This document shows positions 1 to 9,796 of a DNA stretch of 64,000 bases, in pieces (the stretch's first letter is position 1; each line of letters starts with the position of its first letter). The position numbers and the translations under genes are program-made. The notes below the pieces were generated by a model. The model saw nothing but the letters and a program-made list of their open reading frames with translations, was not told the DNA's origin and ran no database searches. The DNA is from Tritrichomonas musculus (lineage: Eukaryota; Parabasalia; Tritrichomonadida; Tritrichomonadidae): contig JAPFFF010000008.1 in the NCBI GenBank assembly GCA_039105265.1, positions 5,642,001-5,706,000 on the forward strand, in the 5' to 3' direction.

Positions 1-1924
1 AAACAATATTTTTTAAATATATTGATTATTTATATTAGATAATATAATCCATAATGATACATTACATAATTATTTCAAGTGTGATGAAATAAAGTCCTAA
101 TGATGTTTTTTTTTGATCATCCAAAGGACTTGTAAATTAATAGTTTTGATATTTTATTTTAGTGCTAAATGATAAAATGATATTATATCTTTTAAATAAA
201 ATTTATAGTAGACTTATAATTTTCCAAATCACATTTTTTATTTTTGAAATCCTGGGGAATATTCTTTTCTGTTGAGTGTTTATTTACATTGATATTTTAT
301 TTTGTACCACGATTGGTGTTAATAATTCTATTATATTATAATTAATGTTTTGTTGATACGGAATTTTAATTACAAAATATAATTTTTTTAATAAATATTT
401 ATTTATTAAAACATATTAAATATAGTATTTTCATTTTGGAGTTGAAAAGACAATAATTTCATGAATATTTATGTTTATTAAAAATCAAAGTTTTCGGAAA
501 AATAATAACAAATAATTGTTATATATAATCATACCAAGCAAATATAATTATTTATCTGCAGAAAAAATCAATTAATTATGATATTTATGTATTTTAATGA
601 TGTTTGGAGGTTCTATGATATTTTATTATTAAATTTTAATAATAAAATAGACTATTATCTTTAATATAATGAAATTTCATTTCCAAAATAACTAAATACA
701 TAAGTAAATTCAGAATAAAAAATGAATAAAATAAAAAAAATTGAGTAGTGAAAATAAATTATCGTTCAATTTGTCAACTTTTTGAATTATTTTTATACTT
801 TGATATTTTTCTTTCATTTGTCGATAAATCGATTTATTTCTGTGTATTTACACCACTTCTATCAAACATGTAAAAACGTTTATAATTAAAATTCGTACGT
901 TAGTTCTGAAAAGTTAAACTTTTTGATAACTTGGATTTTTAAAACATGAATAATGTTTTTCCCCTACGATAGATTTTTTTTTGGTCTATATAAAACTTGC
1001 TTAAAAACCAATATACTATATAATATTTCAATATGAAGTCGAAACGACGATTTTCAATAACCGCCAAAGTCGTGCTCCTTTTTTTATATTTTTATCATTC
1101 ATCATTCTGATTTGTTTAAATGTTGGAAGCTTTATATATATGAAATAATTAAAAAAATCTAATTATAATCTTAAAATTAATTAAATATTTTGAAATGGAT
1201 ATGAGAAATTGGAGAAAAAACTAAATGGTTTTGTGTTTTTTTTTGATTGTTTGTTTGCGTGTGTTTGTAATAACCATTAAATTTATTCAAAATTGAATCC
1301 TTTTTTTTTAAACTTTATTCACAAAAATAATAATATTTCACAAATTTAAAAAATAAATTGTAAAAATGATGGAATATAAGCAGCAAAAAAAATTCTGTGG
1401 TGATATAAACCATACACAAATTAATTGAAAAAGTTGTTTTTGTTTGATGTCTCAAAAAGAAAATATTCAATTAATTATTAAGCAATATTTTTTTATAAAA
1501 ATAAGAACTCAGAATATAAAAAAAGTAATTATAGTTCAAATACCATTAATATTTATTTAATGTGTTTAACCTTGAATTTATTTTTTGATTGGCAAAGCTA
1601 AACACTTTTTTTTGTTTTTTGTAAAATCAAAAAAATTAAACGATTTCAAACAAACTTTTCAACTTTATTAAAGTTTTGAATAAGAAGTTTTGAAATGTCA
1701 CTTTTTAAATTTTCACTATATATAAAAACTAAACAGATTCAAAAAAAAAATATTTAATACTAAAATCTTATATATAATAATAATATAATTCTTCTTTTTT
1801 AAAAAAATTCTATTCTTTTTCTTTTGAAAAATATGAATAAATTGCTAGAAAAGAAAGTTTTATGAAGATTTGTTCAGAAAAATTTATTTTTATTTGAATA
1901 AATTTTATTCAAATTTATCTCATA
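1..1924. other. AT-rich intergenic stretch, no gene seen
   Basis: No open frame with protein-like composition was found on either strand. The DNA is dominated by A and T tracts. The only structured spot is about 1035-1085, where a short hairpin (GTCG AAA CGAC) and a second GTCGT lie just before seven T residues. That arrangement could end a small Pol III transcript, but no known RNA family was recognised. Confidence 0.5.
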
Positions 1925-3600
1925 ATGAGCGATCCAAGAGATAAATCGAGCGATTTATATACAGATGATCCAATTATAGTCTTCGATCAAAATGAAGATG
2001 ATTCGGAAGGGAATAGTCAAACTCCGATTGGCTTTGGATTTCGACAGCCATCATTTGTTCGATTGCATGGGGTTCCTATTCCCAAAGGCTTTGGATCTCT
2101 TGCAGACTTCAAAGCTGAAAAGCTTCCTGTTAAAGTTGAACGATTTATTGACAAAGCTACGCCAACAGCAAACAATAATCCAACCGCACAATCAATAAGA
2201 GAGTTATTACGCCGACGAAATGCCCAAAAATGGGAAGAAATGGGATATGATCCCAATATAATAGAGAAATCTCTTGGTCGAAGGACATCGCATACAGTTT
2301 TCGTTCAAAATAAACCTAACTTTACAATCAAAAATCCGTCTAATTCTTTTGCAAACATTGATTCGCTTAAAATATTAAATGGAAAGCCCAAAGGATCAAC
2401 TCTTGAGCCTGTTTCTGAAGAAAATAAAGTGACTAATACAACAAACAATCGAAAAAAGCTTACTCGATCTCTTTCTTCAGGGAAAACTCTTCCATCAATT
2501 GAAATGCCAAATAATTCACAATCTCTTTTTCACACTGAATTATTCAAAGGTTGTAATTCTAATTTTTCTTCTGACGACGATGATGATGAAGAAATTGTTG
2601 TTGAAGAAGATATTGTTGATAATAGTAATATTCCACCTAATTTACGACCTTTTATTACTCATAATCAGGATACCTTTACATATAGAGCTCTTGAAGGTGA
2701 AAATCTAAAAGATCTTCAAGAAAGTGCTAAAGAGTTAATTTTAAATGATTTGGATTATTATTTGGAAGTTGCCATTGATAATGGATTATTTTCTGAAATC
2801 TGTTATTTACAAGTAATTATAGAAAATCTCAAAAAGGATAATAATACACAATCAATTCAAGAAATGTCAGAATTAGATTATCGAATTTATGAAACGAGTA
2901 TAGATATTGAAGATTATATGAAATTGTATGTACATTTTATAATGCGTTTATTCTTAATTATTTTTCATTCTAAATATTGATGAACAATAATTAAATAAAT
3001 GCATTTTTGTTTTTTTAAATACTAATATTTAGATGGAAACAAGAAGAGTTGAAAATAATTTCTGAAAAAAATAAAAATATGCAAATACTTGATCGTCGTT
3101 TTGCAGATGTTTCATCAAAGGTTAAACAGCAATCTCAAATTTCATCAATATTTAGTGGTACTGAGAATAAGGATCAAACTGCTTTCAATAATTACGATAG
3201 TCAAGCACAAATGCAAAAGCTCTCAAAGCTTTACCAAACAGAAAAGATGGCTATTATAAACAATTATAATTCAAAAATGAATTCTTTAAATAGCCAAAAA
3301 GAGCAAGCTCTTTCTTCTCTTTCTCAGCGTTTGTTGCTCTTGAAAAGGCAAAAAGAAGAATTACTAAATGAACAGCAGAAAAATAATTCACAAAGTGATT
3401 TATTAAAACCAAAAGCAGCTTCTTCACGTCAGAACCCTCCATACTTTGCATGCAAACAATTCACAGTTCCTTTTAAGATGAATATAATCCAAGAAGATCC
3501 TAAATTCTTGGTTCATCGTCAAGGTCTAAGGCCTAGGACGCCTGGTGGCCCGATAATTTATAAGCCAAAAACACAGAAGTATACTGACACTAATTTTTAG
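1925..3600 (+). CDS. Spliced gene, acidic and coiled-coil protein of unknown function
   Basis: Two exons, 1925-2925 and 3033-3600, join through a 107-bp intron into one frame of about 522 residues. Exon 1 stops soon after the splice site if read through. The joined reading runs smoothly across the junction (...YMK-L-WKQEELK...). The N-terminal third is polar and basic, with an RELLRRR segment near residues 92-98. An acidic run of Asp and Glu lies near residues 217-233. The region after it is helical, and exon 2 encodes a clear coiled coil (residues about 385-450, rich in Gln, Lys, Leu and Ser), followed by a basic, proline-containing tail. The start is the first ATG after an upstream AT-rich leader. 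No family was recognised. A structural or cytoskeleton-associated role would only be a guess. Confidence 0.8.
2926..3032 (+). other. Spliceosomal intron (107 bp)
   Basis: The 5' site is GTATGT (2926-2931) and the 3' end is ACTAATATTTAG (3021-3032). This fits the parabasalid intron pattern, in which a branch-site ACTAA motif is fused to the 3' AG. It interrupts the codon after its second base. Removing it restores a continuous frame with a coiled coil downstream. The intron itself contains in-frame stops. Confidence 0.88.
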
Positions 3601-3941
3601 TAGGATTTTTTATTATTATGATGTTATTTATAGTTTTTGATAAAAAAAAATCGAATATTTTTTTTTAATGTATTTTAATAAAATGGTCATATGGCACATC
3701 CCACTCTTTCCTATTCTATTATATTGAATTATCAAGAGATTTCAAATGTCAAAAAGCAGGCAAATCTATTTTTGTTAATGATAATTAAATTGTTTTTCTC
3801 TTACGAAAAAAAATTGTTGCTCATTTCAATTGTTTGCTTTATTATAAGATACAAATAATAATACTTTAGATGAAAAAAACAAAATGATATAATTAATGTA
3901 AAATGCAAAAATAATGTTTACGTAAAAATTTATTATTAAGT
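3601..3941. other. Gap between convergent genes
   Basis: AT-rich 3' flank shared by two convergent genes. No gene, repeat or RNA was recognised. Confidence 0.5.
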
Positions 3942-5279
3942 TTAAGCTTCGGCTTCTTCATCTTCTTCGCCTTCGCCAACTTCATCAACACCGGCTGTTT
4001 CGTACATTTCGTATTCTTGGATAAGATCGGTCATGTTTGAACGAGCTTCATCGAATTCGACTGTTTCGAGACCTTCGTTGACATACCAGTGAATGAAGGC
4101 ACGTCTGGCATACATCTTTTGGAATTGAGAATCGACACGGGTGAAGAGTTCGCGGAATGCTGTTGTGTTTCCGATGAATGTAGCAGCCATCTTGAGACCA
4201 CGTGGTGGGATATCGCAGATGGATGACTTTACATTGTTTGGAATCCATTCAACAAAGTATGATGTGTTACGGGCTTGGATGTTGAGCATTTGTTCATCGA
4301 CTTCTTTGGATGACATACGTCCACGGAAGTGAGCAGAAACTGTAAGATAAACACCACGACGTGGGTCGCATGCAGCCATCATGTTCTTGTTATCAAAGAG
4401 TTGTGATGTAAGTTCTGGAACTGTTAAGGCACGATATTGCTGTGATCCACGGGATGTAAGTGGAGCAAAACCAGCAATGAAGAAGTGAAGACGTGGGAAT
4501 GGAACAAGGTTAACAGCAAGTTTACGAAGGTCAGCGTTCAATTGACCTGGGAATCTGAGTGAGCATGTGGTTCCAGACATAACCATAGAAACAAGGTGGT
4601 TAAGATCACCATATGTTGGTGTTGTGAGCTTAAGTGTACGGAAGCAGATATCGTAAAGAGCTTCATTATCAATGCAGAAAACTTCATCTGCAGATTCGAC
4701 AAGTTGGTGAACAGAAAGTGTGCAGTTATATGGTTCAACGACAGTATCGGAAACTTTTGGTGATGGAACGATTGAGTATGTTGAAAGGATACGATCTGGA
4801 TATTCTTCACGGAGCTTGTTAAGAAGAAGTGTTCCGAGTCCTGATCCGGTACCACCTCCGAGTGAGTGAACAAGTTGGAAACCTTGAAGAGCATCGCAAG
4901 ATTCGGCTTCCTTACGGATAACATCAAGAATTGATTCTGCAAGTTCTTGTCCTTCTGTGTAGTAACCTTTGGCCCAGTTGTTACCTGCTCCTGATTGACC
5001 AAAAACGAAGTTATCTGGACGGAAGAGTTGACCGTATTGACCTGCACGAACGCTATCCATAGTACCTGGTTCAAGGTCGACAAGAATTGCACGTGGGACA
5101 TATTTGCCACCTGTTGCCTCATTGTAGTAAACGTTGATACGTTCTAATTGAAGATCTGAATCTCCATGGTATGAGCCTGTTGGATCAATACCATGTTCGT
5201 CTGAGATAACTTCCCAGAACTTTGCACCAATTTGGTTGCCGCATTGGCCTGCTTGAATGTGAACAATTTCACGAACCAT
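3942..5279 (-). CDS. TUBB: Beta-tubulin
   Basis: A full-length 445-residue beta-tubulin, the subunit that pairs with alpha-tubulin in microtubules of the flagella, the pelta-axostyle and the spindle. The tubulin GTP-binding signature GGGTGSG is at residues 141-147. Family blocks such as [30 protein letters not shown] and the acidic Glu-rich tail are all present. The N-terminus reads MVREIVH, with an extra Val compared with the canonical MREI start. With that offset, the residues at standard benzimidazole-site positions are Tyr167, Glu198 and Phe200. Codon use is more GC-rich than in neighbouring genes, as expected for a highly expressed gene. The short leader just upstream contains TCATCTTT, which resembles the trichomonad initiator (TCA-pyrimidine). 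The stop is followed by A (TAAA), the tetranucleotide used as a polyadenylation signal in Trichomonas. Confidence 0.98.
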   Translation of the reverse strand: MVREIVHIQAGQCGNQIGAKFWEVISDEHGIDPTGSYHGDSDLQLERINVYYNEATGGKYVPRAILVDLEPGTMDSVRAGQYGQLFRPDNFVFGQSGAGNNWAKGYYTEGQELAESILDVIRKEAESCDALQGFQLVHSLGGGTGSGLGTLLLNKLREEYPDRILSTYSIVPSPKVSDTVVEPYNCTLSVHQLVESADEVFCIDNEALYDICFRTLKLTTPTYGDLNHLVSMVMSGTTCSLRFPGQLNADLRKLAVNLVPFPRLHFFIAGFAPLTSRGSQQYRALTVPELTSQLFDNKNMMAACDPRRGVYLTVSAHFRGRMSSKEVDEQMLNIQARNTSYFVEWIPNNVKSSICDIPPRGLKMAATFIGNTTAFRELFTRVDSQFQKMYARRAFIHWYVNEGLETVEFDEARSNMTDLIQEYEMYETAGVDEVGEGEEDEEAEA

Positions 5280-6109
5280 AATAAAGATGAAGTGAAAAAG
5301 GATTCAACAGATTAAAGAATAACGGACCAACTTTTTGAGTTCATATTTTTCAACCGTTTATAAAAAAATTCAATAAAAATAACGAATTTTAAATACAATA
5401 ACGAGTTTTAATTGAATCAATATTTAAACTGATTATTTTGAATGAAAAAAGAGAATATTCGATATCTACATATATATATAAGTAATTAAAATGATTTCAA
5501 TGTTTTAACTTTTATAATTTTTATTGTAAAAATATTAAATATATAATTTTATTAATTATTAATCAAGATAAATGAATATTTTCATTTGATTACTCAGAAA
5601 ATAAGAAAATTAAACGCATATAGATTTCATAAAATTTTATACAATTAACAAAATATTGTTAATATATCTGTATCATATACAAAAATTAGACTATGAAAAC
5701 ATGATTCCAAGATATAAAATTGAGAAAATTATGTAATTATTTTATAAAATATTGAGTGAAAAAGAGTTTCAATAACATGAAAAAAGTTTAAAATGAAAAT
5801 AAAGATGCAAGTAATTTATAATTGAAAAAAAATCAAGAAAGTTTAAATCTAATTATGATATATTAATATTAATTTCCCGAATCAAAATGAATCTTATAAT
5901 TACATGATGAAAAACTTATATATTAGATAATCACCTACTCTCAATAAATAAAAAAAATGGGATATCGAGATATATTTGTTTTAATTGTTTTCAGGTAAAT
6001 TATATTGCTATTCGGTCCAACACTTCTCAAATTTTCAGTTGAAATTAAAATATAAGAATGAATCTTCAAACATAAGTTAAACAATTTAAATGAATCTTTT
6101 ATCTTCTTT
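5280..6109. other. AT-rich intergenic stretch upstream of beta-tubulin
   Basis: The first 60 bases hold the beta-tubulin leader and promoter, including AACTTTTT-type sequence near 5330. The remainder is AT-rich, with no gene or repeat recognised. Confidence 0.5.
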
Positions 6110-6500
6110 TTGATTATCATTCATCTTTTTCTTCTGGTAGTTTTTGCCAACCAACTAGAGAACTTCTGGACCGGTCATCTCGAAGTTGTCAAAAGGGATG
6201 ACATGTCAAATGAGTCGAATTCCCTTTTGACAACTTCGAGATTAGAGAATCTAGGCTCATTCCAATTGGACTGTGTCCACAGTCTGGGCTTTGTGATGAG
6301 GGAGGAATAATCGGTACTCTGAATCCAATCTAATCAATTAAGAGAGAAAACATTGATGATTGGATTGGATTCAGTCTGGGACCTGGTCACCGTTTAGCTT
6401 GGCTCATCCAGGTAATCGGGACCAGATTGTTGAACTGAGAATCAGATGAGCTATTAAAAAAGAACTCAGTATACTCATCTGATTTTGAGGTTGATTCTGT
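6110..6500. repeat. Stack of short inverted repeats in a GC-richer island
   Basis: Three inverted repeats follow one another. The first is a perfect 22-bp pair at 6177-6198 and 6221-6242. The second is a near-perfect pair around GAATCCAATC (6319-6338 with 6351-6373). The third is a perfect 11-bp pair, AATCAGATGAG at 6440-6450 and its complement at 6474-6484. The base composition is visibly less AT-rich than the flanks. A 66-codon open frame at 6110-6310 spans the first hairpin and does not look like a gene. The stretch is probably the remains of a foldback or other mobile element. Confidence 0.6.
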
Positions 6501-7300
6501 CCTTGATCGTGAGGTTTACGATGAGCCAACATAAATGTATTCTGGTTTTTGTTGATCTTGATATGAGGCTGTTTATTCCTGAACTACATCCCCATCAGTA
6601 TACGTCAATGAATTTTTCCACTCTTCGTGATGCTTCTGGAGTTTCTGGGTAAGTCCCCAAAGACTCAGGAGACATGCTTCTTGTTCTTGAGTTCATTTTG
6701 ACTGTATCTCCTCCATCCATTCGAAGTCCTATCCATGGTACTCATGATATAAAAAAAACTCCATCATTTCCTGTGAAATGATCTTCATTAGGTGAAGTTT
6801 GAGAGACCTTTTTTTTAATAAGCTTGTTTTCGTTCTTGCTTTGTAATTTCCATCAGGACTTGGTTGATATCAATACCTGGAAGCAAATCGTGGAATATGT
6901 TTAGAATCTGAGTGAAATCATCTAAGCCCTGATTGATAATGATGGGACGAATTGTGATTGTGGTTGGTATTGAGTAGTGAGGGATTGTTGAAGAGTTCAG
7001 GATTGTAATCATAAAAATAAAAATATTAAAAATGTTCAAACAAATATTAATTGTAATAAACAGTTTTCTTTCTTTTTTTTAGATTTTTTTTTTAAATGTT
7101 GATGTTGGAATGAATGAAATCTGATTTTCGATCAAAAACAATGACCTAGCATTACATCTTGATTTCTGTAAAAGTGAACTAGAAGAGGCTGGCTTTTTGG
7201 AAGTTTAAACTTTTTTGTTTTGTGTTGAATCAGAGTCGGAATTAGACAAGATGCAATTAGTTAATTTATAATCCATTTTGTTGGGTCAAATGGCTGTGGA
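6501..7300. other. GC-richer stretch, possible decayed coding DNA
   Basis: A plus-strand frame from an ATG at 6522 runs for about 40 codons before a stop, and the same frame then continues with protein-like composition. On the minus strand a 74-codon frame lies at 6815-7039. Neither matches a family I recognise. The stretch sits between the inverted-repeat stack and a broken transposase, so it is most likely part of the same mobile-element debris. Confidence 0.3.
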
Positions 7301-7319
7301 TCAACATTAACATCAAAGC

Positions 7320-7593
7320 TTGCTCGTTATAAAAACCACAAGGCTATTGTCTGAGGAATATAGTCATCTACAGAAAATTCATCAATTTCTTCATTTAATG
7401 AATAGGATACGTTCACTCCAAATGAATTTCTTCTACGGTGAATCAAAATATCTATTGGTATATTATTCTCACTTAAAGAATAGTTTTCTATATCGTTTAT
7501 GCTCTTTAAAAACATTGAAAGAGTATTAATATCTTTATATTCTAGCTCTCGCCTGTCCGAACTTGTGTTCGAGCAGAATCGAACTATTGCGAT

Positions 7594-7643
<50 letters not shown>

Positions 7644-8990
7644 TTGTTTAAATAATAGCATCATTTGAATTTGACTATGAAGTGTGTTAATCAATTCTAT
7701 AGTTTGTTCTTCTGAGTAAAATCTAACATCATTTTCATCACCATACTTTTTTTGTTTTAAAACGTATGTATGTCCTTTTTTAATTTACACTGTTGGTAAA
7801 ACGCCATAAAACAAAAAGCGCATTCAAGTAGATATTTCTGCCAAAAGAATGAGAGTTTATCATTTGTCATAAAGAGTATAATACAGGTAATTGGGAACCA
7901 ATAAGCTACGGCAACCGAATATGATTGTTAATAAAGTTTCAGAAAACATTTTGGTGAAAATAGAAGCAGTGGCAACGCGTCGTTCATCTTCGTAATACGG
8001 TCATTATTAAAAATATACTAGGTAAAAAGTTCAGAATCTTCTTTATTTTATCCAAATCAATGTTTGTTTTGCTTTGCTTTTGCGAAATCCTGGATGAATA
8101 ATGAAACTCAAAAGTTGGTATCGTAAACGCTTTAGTAGATGCAACATGTCACAAACAACACGATAGACTTTGATTTTTGAAACTATCATAATATTATTTT
8201 TCAATGAATAATTGAAATATGATTTATAATATTGTTTGTGTAGCTCGTTGTAAGCTCCATCTCCATCGAAAGCAAAAGTTTTGATAAATATTTTATGATT
8301 GTTTGCAAAATTTTTAATATTAATCAGCATTCTCACAATATCATCATTAGATTTTCCTGATGTTACTGGAATTATATGACAAGTAAATGTTGGCAAATCA
8401 ACCCGAAATGGTTGAATTTGAAATACAAAAGCACATCTGATTATTTTATTTTTGTTGAAATTTATAAATGATTCAAAAAGTGGTGGATTTTGTAAAAAAT
8501 TTCCGAAACATGAAGAGGTTGTTTTTGAATGTCTTTCTTATTTAATAGCTTACAAGAAACCTCGTTTTCATACGTTATCTGTATATCGGGAGTAAAAAAC
8601 AGCACATCGACAGAAAGGCATGCTTGGATTTCATCATGGGATTTTAAATTATTCTGTTTTTCCATTTTTGTATTATTTCAGGTATCCTTGAATCATCAAA
8701 ATAATATTCTGCGATTCCTGTATTTATAGGTGGCATATATTTATCACATTTATATATTATATATTTTGGGTGAAGAAGATTTTATTGAATTGATTCATAG
8801 GTAGAATCATCATACTGTTTTTTCATTTTTAATGCATAAAGTACCAAATCGGTCAAAACAGGATATTTTTCTTTGAGTTGATTCATTATTTCATAAAAGT
8901 AATCTGATTCAGAGGCTATTTCTTGATATACATCATTACTTTTTTTTGGATAGCAAATTGATCTGAGATTGCAAGTTACGTTTTTCATCT
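7320..8990 (-). pseudogene. Broken DDE transposase with P-element-like motifs
   Basis: Minus-strand pieces run from about 8988 down to 7327 and read as one decayed protein. The best-preserved piece (8043-8396, with an in-frame extension to about 8480) contains FAFDGDGAYN followed about 40 residues later by DMLHLLKRLRYQLL. That pair resembles the D-G-x-x-x-N and D-x-x-H-L-x-K-x-x-R pattern around the second catalytic Asp of P-element-type transposases. The upstream pieces (8462-8665 and 8782-8988) lie in other frames, so at least one frameshift (near 8480) and several stops separate them. The downstream piece (7327-7596) is cut off by a 47-nt A tract. This is a plain DNA-transposon remnant. 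The superfamily assignment is tentative. Confidence 0.6.
7595..7641 (+). repeat. 47-nt poly(A) tract
   Basis: An uninterrupted run of 47 A residues lies inside the decayed transposase. Minus-strand protein-like sequence is visible on both sides, so the tract was inserted into or expanded within former coding DNA. A collapsed or expanded homopolymer from assembly is also possible. Confidence 0.85.
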
Positions 8991-9100
8991 TTTAGGTCTT
9001 TAATTGCAAGTTCCATTTTGTTTAGATGTATCAATGTTGAACATTCATTATTGCTTGTCTACAAACATATCGTCAAAAAATTTTTTTTATTAACTTTAAA

Positions 9101-9578
9101 TAGACTTGTTATTCTCCGATTCTCGAGATCGATAATTGAATAACTTTTTGATATCGATACATAAATATGCACAGATTCTCGAGATCGATTTCAGAGATCG
9201 AGAATTTTTTTTCTCAGCTTTTGATATCAGAATTTTCAATTAAACTTTTTGATAAATATATGATCGTATTTTAATCTCAAATATTTCATAAAAAAGAATG
9301 TATTTTTTGATTTTAATCTTAAAATAAACATCAATGCATCATATTATTTATTTTTAAATATTATAAAATCACAAATACCAATTATAAAAAAAGATAAATC
9401 TGTATGAGATCTCGAGATCTCGGTAATTGATATCAAGTTTACAATTATTTTTATATCACATTTCATATCTGATATCTTGATAATCGATAATCTCGATATC
9501 AGATTTTTAAACTGATAATCGAGTATCAGATGCAAAAAAGTGACGTTTTTGATATCGATTCTCAAAATAACAAGTCTA
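9101..9578. mobile_element. 478-bp MITE with 8-bp target-site duplication
   Basis: The ends are perfect 13-bp inverted repeats, TAGACTTGTTATT (9101-9113) and its complement (9566-9578). Immediately outside is the direct repeat ACTTTAAA (9093-9100 and 9579-9586), an 8-bp target-site duplication. The interior has no coding capacity and is full of small palindromes around CTCGAGATCGAT and GATATCGAT. An 8-bp duplication is typical of hAT and P-element superfamilies. The element lies 110 bp from a P-like transposase remnant, which could once have mobilised such elements, although that link is inference. Confidence 0.82.
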
Positions 9579-9796
9579 ACTTTAAACTTATCATCAATTT
9601 AGTTTCTGATTTTATTCAACTCTTTTTATAAAAAAGAAACAACATCAACAAATAATAATAAAAATCACAATATATTATTTATGTAAATAAATATAATAAT
9701 TAATACATCAATAATGGGAAAGCCAGTGATGGTATAAATTTCCGCAACTCAAATAATAATAATAATAATAAAATATAATTTTGAAAGAAAAAATAT

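Noticed and set aside
4538-5122. 194-codon minus-strand frame inside beta-tubulin
   Set aside because: It is an alternative frame of a highly conserved gene with strong codon bias, a shadow.
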